Shown here: piece after piece, positions 1-11,890 of the stretch
How positions within the stretch are numbered: position 1 is the first letter of the stretch
Layout of the letters: each line of letters begins with the position of its first letter
Assembly: GCA_024449915.1 (NCBI GenBank)
Contig: JAMZAV010000363.1
Span: 62,001-126,000, forward strand
Origin: Sweltsa coloradensis
Lineage: Eukaryota > Arthropoda > Insecta > Plecoptera > Chloroperlidae
DNA: 64,000 nucleotides
Direction: 5' to 3'
Program-made: the position numbers and the translations under genes
The notes under the pieces: generated by a model
Told to the model about the DNA's origin: nothing
The model's database searches: none
What the model saw: the letters and a program-made list of their open reading frames with translations, nothing else

Positions 1-46
1 GATAGTTTCTCGATGCCCTACCCTACTTTAACAAGAAAATATGACC

Positions 47-59
47 CCCCCCCCCCCCC
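47..59. repeat. poly-C tract
   Basis: A run of 13 C. Similar tracts occur near 11406, 12007, 18669, 20019, 54530 and 55133. Such tracts are a common source of length error in assemblies. Confidence 0.9.
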
Positions 60-195
60 ATAACTATAGGGCCTAATTTTGAATGTGGTGGTCCATCCGA
101 TTTATGAGATTGTGAAGGTGGTCCGTGTGCAACAAAAGGTTGAGAAACACTGCTATAGAGTACCTGACCATAATAGGGTGTAAAGTTATTTTAAT

Positions 196-745
196 GAAGA
201 GATCGTCGAAGAAAAATACAAAATAAATTTGCGTTCGTTGAGATATTTGGTGGAGGTGCCGGGTTAAGTCACAGCATAAAACTAATTAAAACAACGCGAA
301 ATAATAGTATTTTAGTTATATCTGACAAAACGTAACACAAAATCGAAAAAGTGCAGTCTAATATCTAACAATATCTACCATAAAAACTTTTTCATATATT
401 GTAACCAGAAGTGAATTTAATTAAGGATTATATAAAATTAATGTCTTCCGTAATTAAACACACTACTAAAAATTTTAAATAGTTTTTCATGCAGGGTTTA
501 GTTCTAACGTAACTACATAGGACCTATATTAACCACTTTTTATTATTTACGTTTTGTGAGATATTACTAAAAAAAAGGGGTTATTTCGCGTGGTTTTATT
601 ATTGGCTGCAGTCTTTCACCTTAAACTTTCTGGGGTCCCCCTTCTCCCCCACGGTCACCCAAAACATTCTGCAACATCCTTGTAGAAAAACAATGTCAAT
701 TGGAGGTTATATTCTGAAACGTGACACACACAGTCGTAGGGTCAG
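196..745 (+). repeat. Dispersed repeat family B, fullest copy
   Basis: This copy shares blocks with sequences near 3960-4040 (reverse), 19606-19815, 32955-33080 (reverse) and 37360-37560. The diagnostic blocks are a start resembling GATCGTCGAAGAA, then GGTGGAGGTGCCGGG, then an end resembling ACATTCTGCAACATCCTTG followed by a GTGACACAC stretch. No open reading frame or terminal repeat was seen. It is probably an old non-autonomous interspersed element, but the class is not recognised. Confidence 0.5.
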
Positions 746-1160
746 ACCGACGATTGTAAATAAAGGTGAACTTGGAATTTTAATAAAAAAAAATACTAAT
801 ACGAAAAATAAAAATTTACAACAGGTAAATCGTAGAAAAACTAAATAATTCATATTAAATTTCTAAGACTATTCAGTTCTCTTTATCAAACGATTTCATT
901 TTAAATTTTTTTTTGTCATCTTTTAGAGAACTAAATAGTTTTTTAAATATTTAATTTTTAATAAATATAAGATTACAGTTGTAAATGACCAATTAATCGA
1001 CCTTTCCAAAATACTAAAAGCAAATAAAATGTTTATTGGAGAGAGAGGGGTACTTTTATTTTTATTCTATAAATCTGTCCATCTCTCTAAAATGCCCTTT
1101 AGAGGAGATGCATTCTCTAAAATATTGTGAAAAAGGTGTCAATAACTTCAAGTAAACCAC

Positions 1161-1395
1161 ACGGAATCAATGAGGCGCCCCGTGTCTGTGGGCAGCAAGG
1201 GGTGGGGCGACCACCACTTAACAAATCACAAACAAATTAGCAGCCAGAGTAGCGTCCAGTAAGTGAACATGCAGGTAACTCCGGCCCAAGGTCGTCGCGC
1301 TAAGAGTGAAACGGTGTCTTCTCGGCCCGCGCGGCCGACGGGCAACGCGGACCGCCGCACCTCCAGTGGCGGCATAGGACAATCCACCGGGGGGA
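1161..1395. other. GC-rich, CpG-rich island
   Basis: A sharply GC-rich block in AT-rich surroundings, with many CpG dinucleotides and no long open frame. It contains a possible splice donor (CAG followed by GTAACT near 1272), so it could be a non-coding first exon or a promoter of an unseen transcript. A regulatory role is inference. Confidence 0.35.
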
Positions 1396-1535
1396 TTTCT
1401 TTTTCTTGCTATCTTTTCGTTTTTCTCTTCGTTTTTTAATTAAATCAGTACATTACTAATTAGAGTGTGCCCACACAGAGACAAGAACACAATGTAGTGG
1501 GAGACTTTATTTTAACAAACATAGTATATTTTACA

Positions 1536-2164
1536 CTAGGCCGCTTCGCGAACGCTTTTTCCAGTCGCGCTGATGGATGAGCTTTTTAGGTTGACTATTT
1601 CTGTCCAATGATTAATTGATAACTAAATTTTTTAGATCTCATTACTTTTTCAAGTTCCATTGCAAAATTATTTTTGTTAAATTAGGATTTTTTATAAATA
1701 AGTATTAATTTCTATGGTAATACCAATTATTTCGAGGCCCAAAGACTTGCTTTTTGTACGCATTGTAGTTGATTATTTGTCAAGTTTCTATAGTTACTTG
1801 TTAATTATACACCTGAAAAAGGCTTATATTAAAACCTTAATTTCAATGAATTCTGGCTAACTTTTTCTTTCAAAAGGCACCACATCACAATAACATTAAT
1901 GTCCATGTAAAATATTAACTTTGTAGACCCACCCGTTTCGTCAGAATCGGCCCGTAAAAGTATGATTTATGAGAAATAATTCTTCGATTGTACCAAAAAA
2001 CTTGGCAGATCTAAGGTCAGAGGATTCGAAGATCCCTTCTAATTTTTTATCAAGATCGCATATTATGCCGTTTTCCCGGTGGAGAGCGAACAAACAGAAA
2101 AGAAGGAAAAAAGGAGCTATTTTTCTCGGAGTAAGTGAAATTGATGTTTTCGTTTCCCTCATCT
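1536..2164 (-). mobile_element. Helentron-like non-autonomous element, diverged copy (H1)
   Basis: Read on the minus strand, this is a diverged copy of the elements at 17040 and 42925. It has a relic of the left GGATGAGC end near 2164, the subterminal GCTCATCC near 1572, and a right end with CTAG at 1536-1539. The interior shares the stretch about an opening near TCTTCGATTGTACC and the glycine-rich-looking T-tract block with the other copies. It encodes no protein of its own; the small frames inside are chance. Confidence 0.5.
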
Positions 2165-5100
2165 GATTATAATGGCATAAAAAGATGACTTAATAATTTT
2201 GTAATACTTGAAGATTGATGCTTTCACAACCCGATAGAAAAATCATTATAATTATTTTCTGGTGCATTAATTGTTGCTTTCGATTATTTTATAAACTCCT
2301 GGGCTAAATCTCAAATTTTCAAGGACTTCAGTCTGCCAAAAATATATAGTACACTGGCGTACTGAAACGCCAAAAAATTGTAAAATATATATTTCTCCAA
2401 TAAAACAATGATAATAAAGATAATATTCAATTTAACAATTACTCAAATAAAACAGGTTTTATCAGGCAAAACTCTTATGTTGGTGAAGAAAAAAAAGAGG
2501 GAAAATGAAAAGTATGAAATCAGGAATTTAAATTGTAAAATGATTATCAAGGAATTCTCTTGCAGTAAGCTTGTTAAAAGGATGGGATTTCAATTTAAAC
2601 TTACAGAATGTAGATTGAATGAAGTATTATTATTGATTGATTGATTGATTATTATTTAAGTATTATATTGATAATGGTAATTAAATATAAATTGCACTAC
2701 ATAAAAGAGTCGGGCATGCGTAGAAAAATGTGTGGTTAGATTTTGGGATGAAAATGTTAGTATTATTGACAAATAAATGGGAGTTGTGGACTTTTATTTT
2801 ATTTGGAAAATGGTCAGGATTAAAGATGCAAAACTTGATGCTGTGATAATTAGCGTACATTTTAGTACTGTATGAGTAGTCGGGTAAGGGCTGACAAAAT
2901 TATATATTTGGCAACCAATGAACAATAGTAACCTGATGGTGAATTAGGTAATCTTATTGACAATTCTGAGAAAAATTTCAACTATAAATTAAAATAAAAT
3001 AAAATTTACGTTTTGTTATTTTCACCTTCGCTTTGGCGGCAATCAATAAGTAGTTTAAAATATAATCCCTCGATTCCACTGGCGGGTATTTTCCGTATCA
3101 TCATATTTTTTTGTTATTGTGGAAAATTTAATAAAAGTTAAAACAATAACAATAAATATAAGAGGTCTCGCGGGCAAGAGTGTCTCTCCTAATTACTACA
3201 ACAATGGGTTCAGAGTAATATCCAACAAGAATTCTCCCACCCACTTAGATAAGTCACAGAACATAATTTAGTAATGTGGTTAATTAAGTTAGTTCATTTT
3301 GTGTAAAACATTGTGAAGAGTATATAAAATACAGGAAACATTTGCTAAGCTACATGTGGGTACATGCGTATATATAGAGGAAATGAGCGAGTCCATTGAA
3401 TAATGTGTCTGCCTTATTGTAGTTTAACGTGTTTTTGCCAATTAAAAGTAGACCTGTACAAAATAACTACTCAAAATTAATAAATTTTCGATTTTAGTAA
3501 ATATTCCAAGAAGGCATTATATTTTAGCAGCTTATGTGAATATGAAATAAAATAAATAGAAGCAGAAGAAGAAATGGAAGACGAAGAATTTGATGGAGAA
3601 GAGGGCATGACAGACTGGCAAGCCAATGTTAGTGAAAGCTATGTGTGCCCAAGAAAACCGGTGGCTAGCCACCCCCAACTATGTTGCAAACATGAGTAAA
3701 TACACATATTATATTATTGGTACCGGTATGTAAATTGTTTAGTTTGTTGGTATGCATTTGTAAATATTTATTTATCGAATATACATAATTTGAGCACACA
3801 ATGCCAAGAATTTCATCAAAACATATTAAGATTGCCATACATCATACTACTACATACTACATATTGAAAACGTGGAAAGTCTGGGAATTCAGTTGATCTG
3901 AAAACATAGTAAAAATTGTTAATTTTCAGGTATATTTCTGTAATTTTTTTATTCCTCATTATGGCCTACCCGGCACCTACACCAACAACAAAATTTCGTT
4001 CTTATCTTCTTCCTTGACGATCAGTTTCTGAACAGGCTTCGCTCCCTCTTTTGTTTACTCTCATATACCCCTGAGTCTGACTGTAATTTATATCTGTTTT
4101 TGTTAAAAAGGAAATTTGCAGCAAAATTTTAAAAAAAAAATAAACAGAATACAGACATAAATTGTGTGTCTAATGAGGTTGACTGTGTATTACACTTATA
4201 TATTATGTAATTCTATTGTAATTACCCTTATTATATAGGGCTTTCTTTTTACTGGCTATCTAAGAATTGATCACATGAATGAAGACGTCAACACATAATA
4301 AATCAACAGGGTAGAAACCAAGCTACGCCACTGTAAAACAAGTTCACTGGAGTGGCGTAGGGAATACGGGTGCTTTACTTCTCCTTCTCAGATATAAACA
4401 AGCCAACCTATTTTCTCACTTTCTGATTAATCATTTAATAGACTAGAAATAGACATTAATTGCGTCTTAATTTGTGAATAAAACCTTAATAAGTCGTACA
4501 ACCCATAAATCACTCTAAACATTATCGATTCTTTATGGTAATTTCCCTCTTCGAATCCGGTTTTTATTGTTAAAGCACGACCGTGAATTGACCGACGAGA
4601 CATAAAGATTGACGATAAGATCTTTGGGCGGCGACGACGACAGTTACTACTTCTTTCTAACTTCTTTGGATCAGGCGGCAAGTCAACGATATTTTTTTTT
4701 AAATCGTGTTCGTTTTTTTCGCGCGGCAGTTTGGATTGAATCGGTTATCCGTGGGCTGCTAATGATATGGTCGTCGCTAAATGGAGGTGGGAATCTTCCC
4801 ACTTAATCTGATGGTACGAACGTATATTTGTTTATAGGGTGCAATAATTTTGTCACCATGAGTGTGAGTGTTGTTAGTCATTAAAATGTAAGTGGTTCGA
4901 ACTGGTAGAGTCAAAGTGGTAGATTAACAGCTTGCCTTGTGAGTAATTGAGATTCTGTAGGTTCGAATCCTGGTTATTTACGACTTAACTAAAAACATCA
5001 CGCAATATTAATAACGTAATTTATTTCCTAATAACATAATAATTTTCTCATATAGTTCAAGCACAATAAAAAATTACAAAAACATAGCATATTCATTCAG

Positions 5101-5216
5101 CAATTTGAATTAAATTTGTTTATTTGGATTAAGGGTGTGTCAACCGATAGGTCATAATGCGCCACTTTAGCCTAGGGTTTTTGTACAATTTCGAAATAAA
5201 TAATAATAGGGGCAAT
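2165..5216. other. AT-rich spacer, no gene seen
   Basis: No exon, RNA gene or conserved protein motif was recognised. There is a short GATT-type microsatellite at about 2633-2652 and a fragment of repeat family B in reverse near 3966. A GGTTCGAATCC box near 4962 resembles a tRNA B box but lacks a foldable tRNA around it. Confidence 0.6.
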
Positions 5217-5368
5217 GAGGAGGAGGAGCCCATAGTTTTCAGAACCAGCCACGAATAGGGGAGGAAAAAGGGGGGGGTCTCATGGTCGTCATGGTCTTAG
5301 TCATTTTCGTCGTCGTCGTCGTCGTCGTCGAGGAGGTCGTCAAGGAGGAGAAGTCCCCGACAACGACA
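5217..5368 (-). repeat. Repeat family F, copy 1, with GTC microsatellite
   Basis: Read on the minus strand this matches the elements at 45190-45290 and 46540-46862: a TTGACGACCTCC block, then an ACG/GTC trinucleotide run, then a block ending in GGCTGGTTCTGA. The trinucleotide run (about 5306-5330) has expanded in this copy. Confidence 0.5.
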
Positions 5369-7530
5369 ATTTGAATTGAAATCGTATCGCTCATATTGCT
5401 TCTTACTAGGCCGGTTCGCGAACGCTTCCTTTAAAAGGTGCAATTATAATTTAATCCATTTTTCCTTTGAAACATCTAAAATTATATACATAAGTTGGAA
5501 TAAACTGGCATTTCAAATTGAATACAAGATATTCCTACCATTAGATAATACTACGGGTACGGGAGTATCCAAATTGAGAGCAAGCTTTCCGTTACAATAA
5601 ATCGTTTGTTCAGCCGTTTAACTCCTTGTATCAATATTTCAATATTCTGGAGTGCTAGCGCCGTCCCCTGACTTCTTTTGAACCTTCAGTGTCATCTTTG
5701 TAAAAAATAAAGAGTAAGAGTTAATTTTTTTTTTTTGCATTTTGGTTTACATTACATTTGTTTTGACACAGGTTATCTAATTGCATTATCTTAATATAAT
5801 ATTGTAATGTAATCATGATATGAGTGTAGATTAATGTAAACCTAGTTATGTTGCTAACATAAGCAACAGCTTGAGTGTGGAGCAACATAACATGCAACTA
5901 ATCTAGACTTATAGACTATAAAGAAGTTTTGTGAGGATGAACTTTAAATGAACTGAGCCGGCCTGTTTGGTTGATTTATATATGATAGGCCCTATACTTA
6001 TTTTATAATAAATAATACTAATATTTATTATAACTTTTCGAATACATAAAATTATTGAAGAATATTATTAATATTATATTAATAATTATATATATATAAT
6101 AATTATATTAAAATTAATAATAATTTGTTGAAGCGCAATGCCAACAATAAACCTCATATCAAACGGAGGTCGTGTTCAGTTTTTGTAAGTATGAGACGAG
6201 AAACGTGAAATACGACATGGTGTGGAATATTGGGGAGCATCGCTATCAAACAAGTCGACTCCTTATGCCATTTTGATATCCTTTATGATGCTGTTTGGGA
6301 TTTTACATCTAGTTTTGGTGACGACAGTATCCAAGACGATCAGTTGTTAATTCTTATATGAAATAATATCAATTGTTCGGATAGAGGTATATCATACGTT
6401 GCATACATTCTATTTCTGGAGCTCGCTGTTCAAGACCGGGCAATACTGATGATGCCCATGGATATTGCTTCCTGTACCAAATAATCGCACATCCTGCACT
6501 TATTAAGCTATTCCTGGACAGGATTCCTAAGAACATTAATTCGAAAGTCCAATGACTCATGAATAGGGATGTGTACTCAAATGTTGTTATTATTTTACTG
6601 AAAAAAATTCAACTAAACGTGAAAGCAAAAATAATTTGTTTTGTTGTTTTGGGTGAGATTTTCATTCATGACAGTGAGATGAAATGAGTAGAGCAACATA
6701 AAAGCATTTATTTAACATTTGCATTAATTTTTTCAAACTTAGCGTTTTGTACCATCTACTTTTATTATTATTATTATTATGTCTTTATTTGCAACAGAAA
6801 TTATTTTCCACAAGTGCAAATATAATATATTAACTTATAAACTAACAATTTATATTTTATACTAACATAATTAATCGTTAATTTCTCATATACTACAATA
6901 CTATAAATTAATCATGTATGTGTATTTGTATGTGCACGTGTATGTGCATGTTGAATGTGTGTGTTTGATGCATGTGTGCGTATGTGTGTTTGTCCAGTGT
7001 GAAAGTGAATGCGATTGCGATCGCACTTTTGTCTGTGTGTAGATATTTTTCTTTTTTCTTTCTTCCAAAACCCTAAATGTAGGCGTGGCTTCTAATGTAA
7101 AATATTGATTTATAGAAACATTTCAATACAATATAGCAACTTAATTAAGCAAATAATGGTAGTCCAATTTACAATATAAAAACCTTATTTTAGAAGAGTA
7201 ATCATTTTGTTGTTTTCAAAAATATATGGAATATCGATTTTGCATTAAAACAAATTAAGTAAATATAGTAGTTAGTCAGTCAGTCAGTTTTAGTCAAAAC
7301 GTACTCTATCCAATTCAACGTTTTGAAAACCAAAGTTCTAAAATAATCTAAACAAACATATTGAAACAAATGTGTTCACACCGTTATCCCGCAAAAACTT
7401 AAGTGATTTGTTCAGTACCACTCAAAAACGCCCGCCGAGCCTTTTGGCTTCACGTTTTAACATTTTAGCCCTATCGCAAAAAACTTAAAACATCGAAGCA
7501 CATTTTTATCTTTGAGACAAATTTCCCTTT
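5369..7530. other. AT-rich spacer, no gene seen
   Basis: No coding exon was recognised. An orphan copy of the end sequence seen in element H1 (CTAGGCC followed by a TTCGCGAA palindrome) lies at about 5407-5427. TG-rich low-complexity DNA lies near 6910-7000. Confidence 0.55.
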
Positions 7531-7534
7531 AAAA

Positions 7535-7700
7535 TCGTAATTAATTTTAAATTGGTCGGCGGCCATGTGGTTTTTGGGGCGGCGCTTTGAAGAGCCCGCG
7601 TCGCGTCTGCCGCTGTGCACCGCCGCCGTCTGCCCGGCCGTGTTTTGTTTTAGATTTAGAAGGCCGTGACTGTGAGAGTCGACGGTCGGCGTGTTTTTAA
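7535..7700. other. GC-rich island
   Basis: A block clearly richer in G and C than its flanks. A 102-codon minus-strand frame crosses it but resembles no protein known to me and has no splice-consistent partner. It could be a regulatory element or an unrecognised exon. Confidence 0.3.
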
Positions 7701-10430
7701 TGTCTGCTAGATTGAGATGGACACTTAGCAGACGCTGATTTATCGCAGCAACCCCTTTAGTTCTATAAGACCAGAACAACAGACATGCAGGGCTACTTTA
7801 CATCTTACTTTGAGGCGTGCACTAAACTCGAGAGAGGGAAACAGAAAACGTGGATCTGGTTTGAAATAGGGAGATTTATCTGAAGTGGACAAAACAAAGG
7901 AAGGACATATGAAGGAAATTCAATCACAAAATTGAGAATTTAAAATTGTCGTTGAATAAACATTTTAAAACTAAATCTTGAGTGGTGTACATAAATTTTG
8001 CACTGTGCTTTTGGTAATGCGAAATTATAGCTATCGGTCGACTGCACAAAAACAATAATTGATTTATTATGTTTAAAATTTAAATTAAAGAAAGTGCTAA
8101 TGCGTAAAATTAAGTTATAAATGTTGGTTAGCAATATTGTATCATACAATTTGTCGTTTAACATGCAGGAATTTTATGAAAAAATAAATTATCTGTTACA
8201 TTGTAATGCAATTTCGTTTCTTATCTAATTCATATATAATTTAATTTGGATCGTTTTATTTGTTTAATAAAACAACAGTTTAGAAATACACTTAAACTTG
8301 ATTCCGTGCGTGTAAAAAATCTTATTGATCCGTATAGAGATGATTTAACAATAAGTAGGCATAACTTACATTAAAATTGCTGGTGATTAAAATTTTTACA
8401 TGAATCCAATTTGAATTGTATTGTATTGTTTTGTACAATTATTGCAGCAAACGATTAAACGTATATCTGGGCAGCCCTCTATATAAAAACCAAACTAGTA
8501 TTGAAATAACTACTTTCGATATGCCACAAGCGATATCAAGAAATACTTAAATTATATTTCCCCAAAATCCGTCCCTGTAGCATTCCTATAACAGGATTTC
8601 TCCTAACTAAGCATGCTTACTGTGTAGTATTGTGTGTACATATTCTGCGCAAGTAATCGTCCGCTACTATAAAGTTAAACTTTGAGCTGAGCAGAAGATT
8701 TTTAATTTTAATTTTTAAAACAAACATTACATATAGGGGCTGGTATTTAAATTGGAGAATTTTGTATAACTCTGTTTAATCTGAACATTATAGTATCATT
8801 ACTTTCGGTAAGTTACATAAAGTGTATTCAAACAACGATAACAAGAAAGCTAAATGTATATTGTCTCCCCACAAGGAATTATACACTAATAAAAAAGAGG
8901 GGTCAAGAACCGTCCCTGAAGCACTCCTGAAACAAGAGTTCTCCTAACAAAGCGCGTATTGTGTTTTTACATTCCGCGCACGTAATTGTACGATATCTTA
9001 GCAGTATACCCCAACGCACAACGCAAGAATAACCCGTATACGTGATAGGCCTAAATCTATACAGGAAACACTAGGCCTACCAGCAGTAAGTGCTAATGTT
9101 AGTATAGCACGCAACTAATACATCTGCAATCTTATCAGTACACAATAGGAATATACGCATTTACCTACGCCGCAATACTGTCAAGTATGATAATATTTTA
9201 TAAATACTATACGAGTTTCGCTAGTTAAAGAATGAAAATGGTGACAAAGAACATTTTATAATGTTGGCTGGTGCGAGCTTTGAGCATTTTTTCAATTTAA
9301 TCAATAGAGATATGTAAGCTTTGTTTTCTCTCAAAAACCACAAAACCATTTTTTTTAAATCAACATTTCTTACTGATATCTCTATTATCTATTGTAAATA
9401 TGCGCTACTTACATTTAAGTCAAGTGTAATACGTATTTAAGTATTTATGGCATGTTATCAGGAGTAGAACAATACCAACCACGTAATTCACAGCTCCATT
9501 AATTTGTAATGCACGAGCGAGATAATGGTTTTTATAATTTCCTCAATTACTGCACGATAATGTATATTAACGTATTATTTCATTCGTGTTACATTTGTAA
9601 TTCCTATTATAATAAACTGCAAAGCCAAGCACCACAAATGAGCGGTACACTAGTTTAATGCATTGAGCTTTCTTAAATCAAAGGGTATGTTTTTAACTTA
9701 ATGCAAGTGTACAAATAAGCACATTAAAACAAAAATACTAACGGCAGTTACAAAGAAGGAAAATAAAATGTACAAGCAGTATAAGAAAGATTATAAAAAT
9801 GCACACGAAAAAATAAGGCCCTCAATTTTACTACGATCATATTATTGTTGGTTGCTTTTAGGGAGCTGAGTTGTATAATAGTGTATGATATGATAAAATG
9901 AGGTGCTTACTATAAATAAATTTCATTAAATAAGCAAATTTGATTACAAAATAAATTTCATAATTAGTAAACAAAAATAAGTAAATGATAATAAATAAGG
10001 CTCTTTGCGGCACTAGATTTCTTTATGATGTTAATAAAAGTGTTTTAGCAAAATGATTGCTAGCGTCGACGCAGTTTCTCGGCAAAATTCTTCTAACTTC
10101 CTTCTTTGTTAAATGCAATTACGTCAAGAATCAACAACAATATATAATAACTTGTCAGTCTATTGGTGGTAAGTGCGTGTATTTGTTTGGGGGTGTCTGG
10201 GGAGTAGCACTCTACACAGACAGGCATGAGAGTATTAGATAAAGTTAAAAGTTCAAGAGAGGGTCCCAACGAGCCAAGGACAAAAACTATCTGTATCGAC
10301 GAAAATACCGGCGATGTAGCTATTTTGTCGACAAGACCGTCAGGAATCCATACTCATTAGCTCGCGTCCTGCAAGGAACAACCGTCCTCAAACTGCCGTC
10401 GATACCAAGCGAGGTACCGTAGTTTTGAAA
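7701..10430. other. AT-rich spacer with a diverged direct repeat
   Basis: No gene was seen. A block at about 8566-8690 (CCGTCCCTGTAGCATTCC, then a TTCTCCTAAC block, then TTCTGCGCAAGTAAT) recurs in diverged form at about 8909-8995. It is probably an old duplication. Confidence 0.45.
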
Positions 10431-10433
10431 CTC

Positions 10434-10690
10434 TGTTACCGACAGTGTTGGCTCAAGTGTCAAGCGCGCGACTTTCATATCCCGTCGAGGTCGGTAATCC
10501 TGACTGAAGGTTTTTTCCAAGGTTTTCCCCTTTTGAAAAGCTCTCGGACATACCTCCACAATCGTCCTCACACTGAAGAAAGGCAAGAATTGCATCCTGA
10601 GCAGGTTTCCTACGAGAAATTCTAAATTTAATTTGTTGATTCTCTGTTGTCATCGACGCAACAACTGAGATGATGCGCCGTCTGCAAGTT
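10434..10690 (+). mobile_element. tRNA-like SINE family C, copy 1
   Basis: The copy begins with a tRNA-like head (GTTGGCTCAAGTGTCAAGCG, then a degenerate B-box region) and continues with a body starting GGTAATCCTGACTGAAGG. Related copies are at 11750-11890 (reverse) and 44045-44170. The overlapping 60-90 codon frames on both strands are by-products of the element. Confidence 0.45.
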
Positions 10691-10848
10691 ATTCAGCCTC
10701 ATAGGGTGACCAGACGTCCCGGTATTTCCAGTAAAGTCCTGTTTTCAAGCACCTGTCCCGTAACCGCCGAAAAGGACATAGACAGTATGTCTATATCCAA
10801 GTTTTCCAATCGTGGATGATTTTATTATTTATCATCATTATTCTAATT

Positions 10849-11250
10849 GAGCGAGCGTAGCGAGCGTCTCCACTTGACTCTTATGGCTCGAATGTCTGTT
10901 TTTTTTTCTGTTACTGCTTCGATACAGGTCGCACCGTTTCTCTGATCGACCTGAAATTTTTCACACATGTACATACCACCTAGGCGGGTTGCTGTATAGT
11001 TTTTGAACAAAATCGGATCGTTGGTTATAAAAAAAAAAAAAAAAAAAAAAAACAAGTGTTCCGATCGTTATGAAATTTTGCAGGGTCAATAAGTACAACA
11101 TTCTTTTCCTATTTTCCAAATGTTCAGCTAAATCGGTCAAGACCTTAAAGACTTATTAGTATGTAACATTATGGGATTGTCGTACTTGGATCGTTGTTGC
11201 ACGTACCGGTGCTCGCTCAACAACGCGACGGGACTTTAGCGTTTTCCTAG
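10849..11250 (+). mobile_element. Helentron-like element, GAGCGAGC subfamily (H5)
   Basis: This 402-bp element begins GAGCGAGC at 10849-10856 after a T and has the inverse GCTCGCTC at 11211-11218. A short tail follows (ACGGGACTTTAGCG, then CTAG at 11247-11250) and a T. The 3' tail is nearly the same as in the GGATGAGC subfamily at 17040, 31493 and 42925, but the interior differs. The asymmetric position of the inverted repeats (terminal on the left, about 30 bp from the end on the right) fits non-autonomous Helentrons. There is no coding capacity. Confidence 0.55.
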
Positions 11251-11404
11251 TTTATTTGTTTCCAAAGACTGTATTCCCTTCTCCAAGTAAATTTGCACAT
11301 GATACGTCACTGTGAAGTCTTATACACCTGCTACCATACAAAGTGGAAAATCGTAACTTAAAACATATCGAAAATACTTTTGCAGCGATCTGACGAGACC
11401 GTAG

Positions 11405-11419
11405 CCCCCCCCCCCCCCC
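11405..11419. repeat. poly-C tract
   Basis: A C homopolymer of about 14 bases. Confidence 0.85.
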
Positions 11420-11749
11420 TAAACTTAAAAATTATGCTATCCATCATTCTTTGTTTCATGCGAGAATCCAATTGGGAAAATTAGTAGCTCGAGCTCAATC
11501 AGCGGCAATCCTGACTGAAGGTTGTGTTCGATTTTTTCACCGATCGTTGTATAGAACGCTTTGACATTGTTTCCCTACTATTAGTAACATAGAAATAATA
11601 AAAATACTACCTGTAAATGTCATTTTATCATTTTGAATTTCAATGCGTATTTAGATGGGTGGGTGAAATTTTAAATTACCGCAAGGATTAAACTTGTTAT
11701 ATGGTCCAATATTCATGCCCCTGTACATGTTGCGGATAGGACAATTGCG

Positions 11750-11890
11750 AAGGGATATCCGAGGGCTGTTTAAGAGAACTCAATCCCTTACATTCAGTCA
11801 GGATTGCCGGTATCGACGGGATTCAAACCTTGGACCTCCATATTCAGAGTCGTGCGCTTAGCGCTCGAGCCAACTCTTTATTGGTGGGGA
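11750..11890 (-). mobile_element. tRNA-like SINE family C, copy 2
   Basis: On the minus strand it reads GTTGGCTCGAGCGCTAAGCG, then a B-box-like GGTTTGAATCC, then GGCAATCCTGACTGA. This is the same order as the copies at 10434 and 44045. Confidence 0.5.

Noticed and set aside
4905..4985. tRNA-like sequence with GGTTCGAATCC
   Set aside because: No acceptor or anticodon stem can be formed around it; probably a decayed SINE head.
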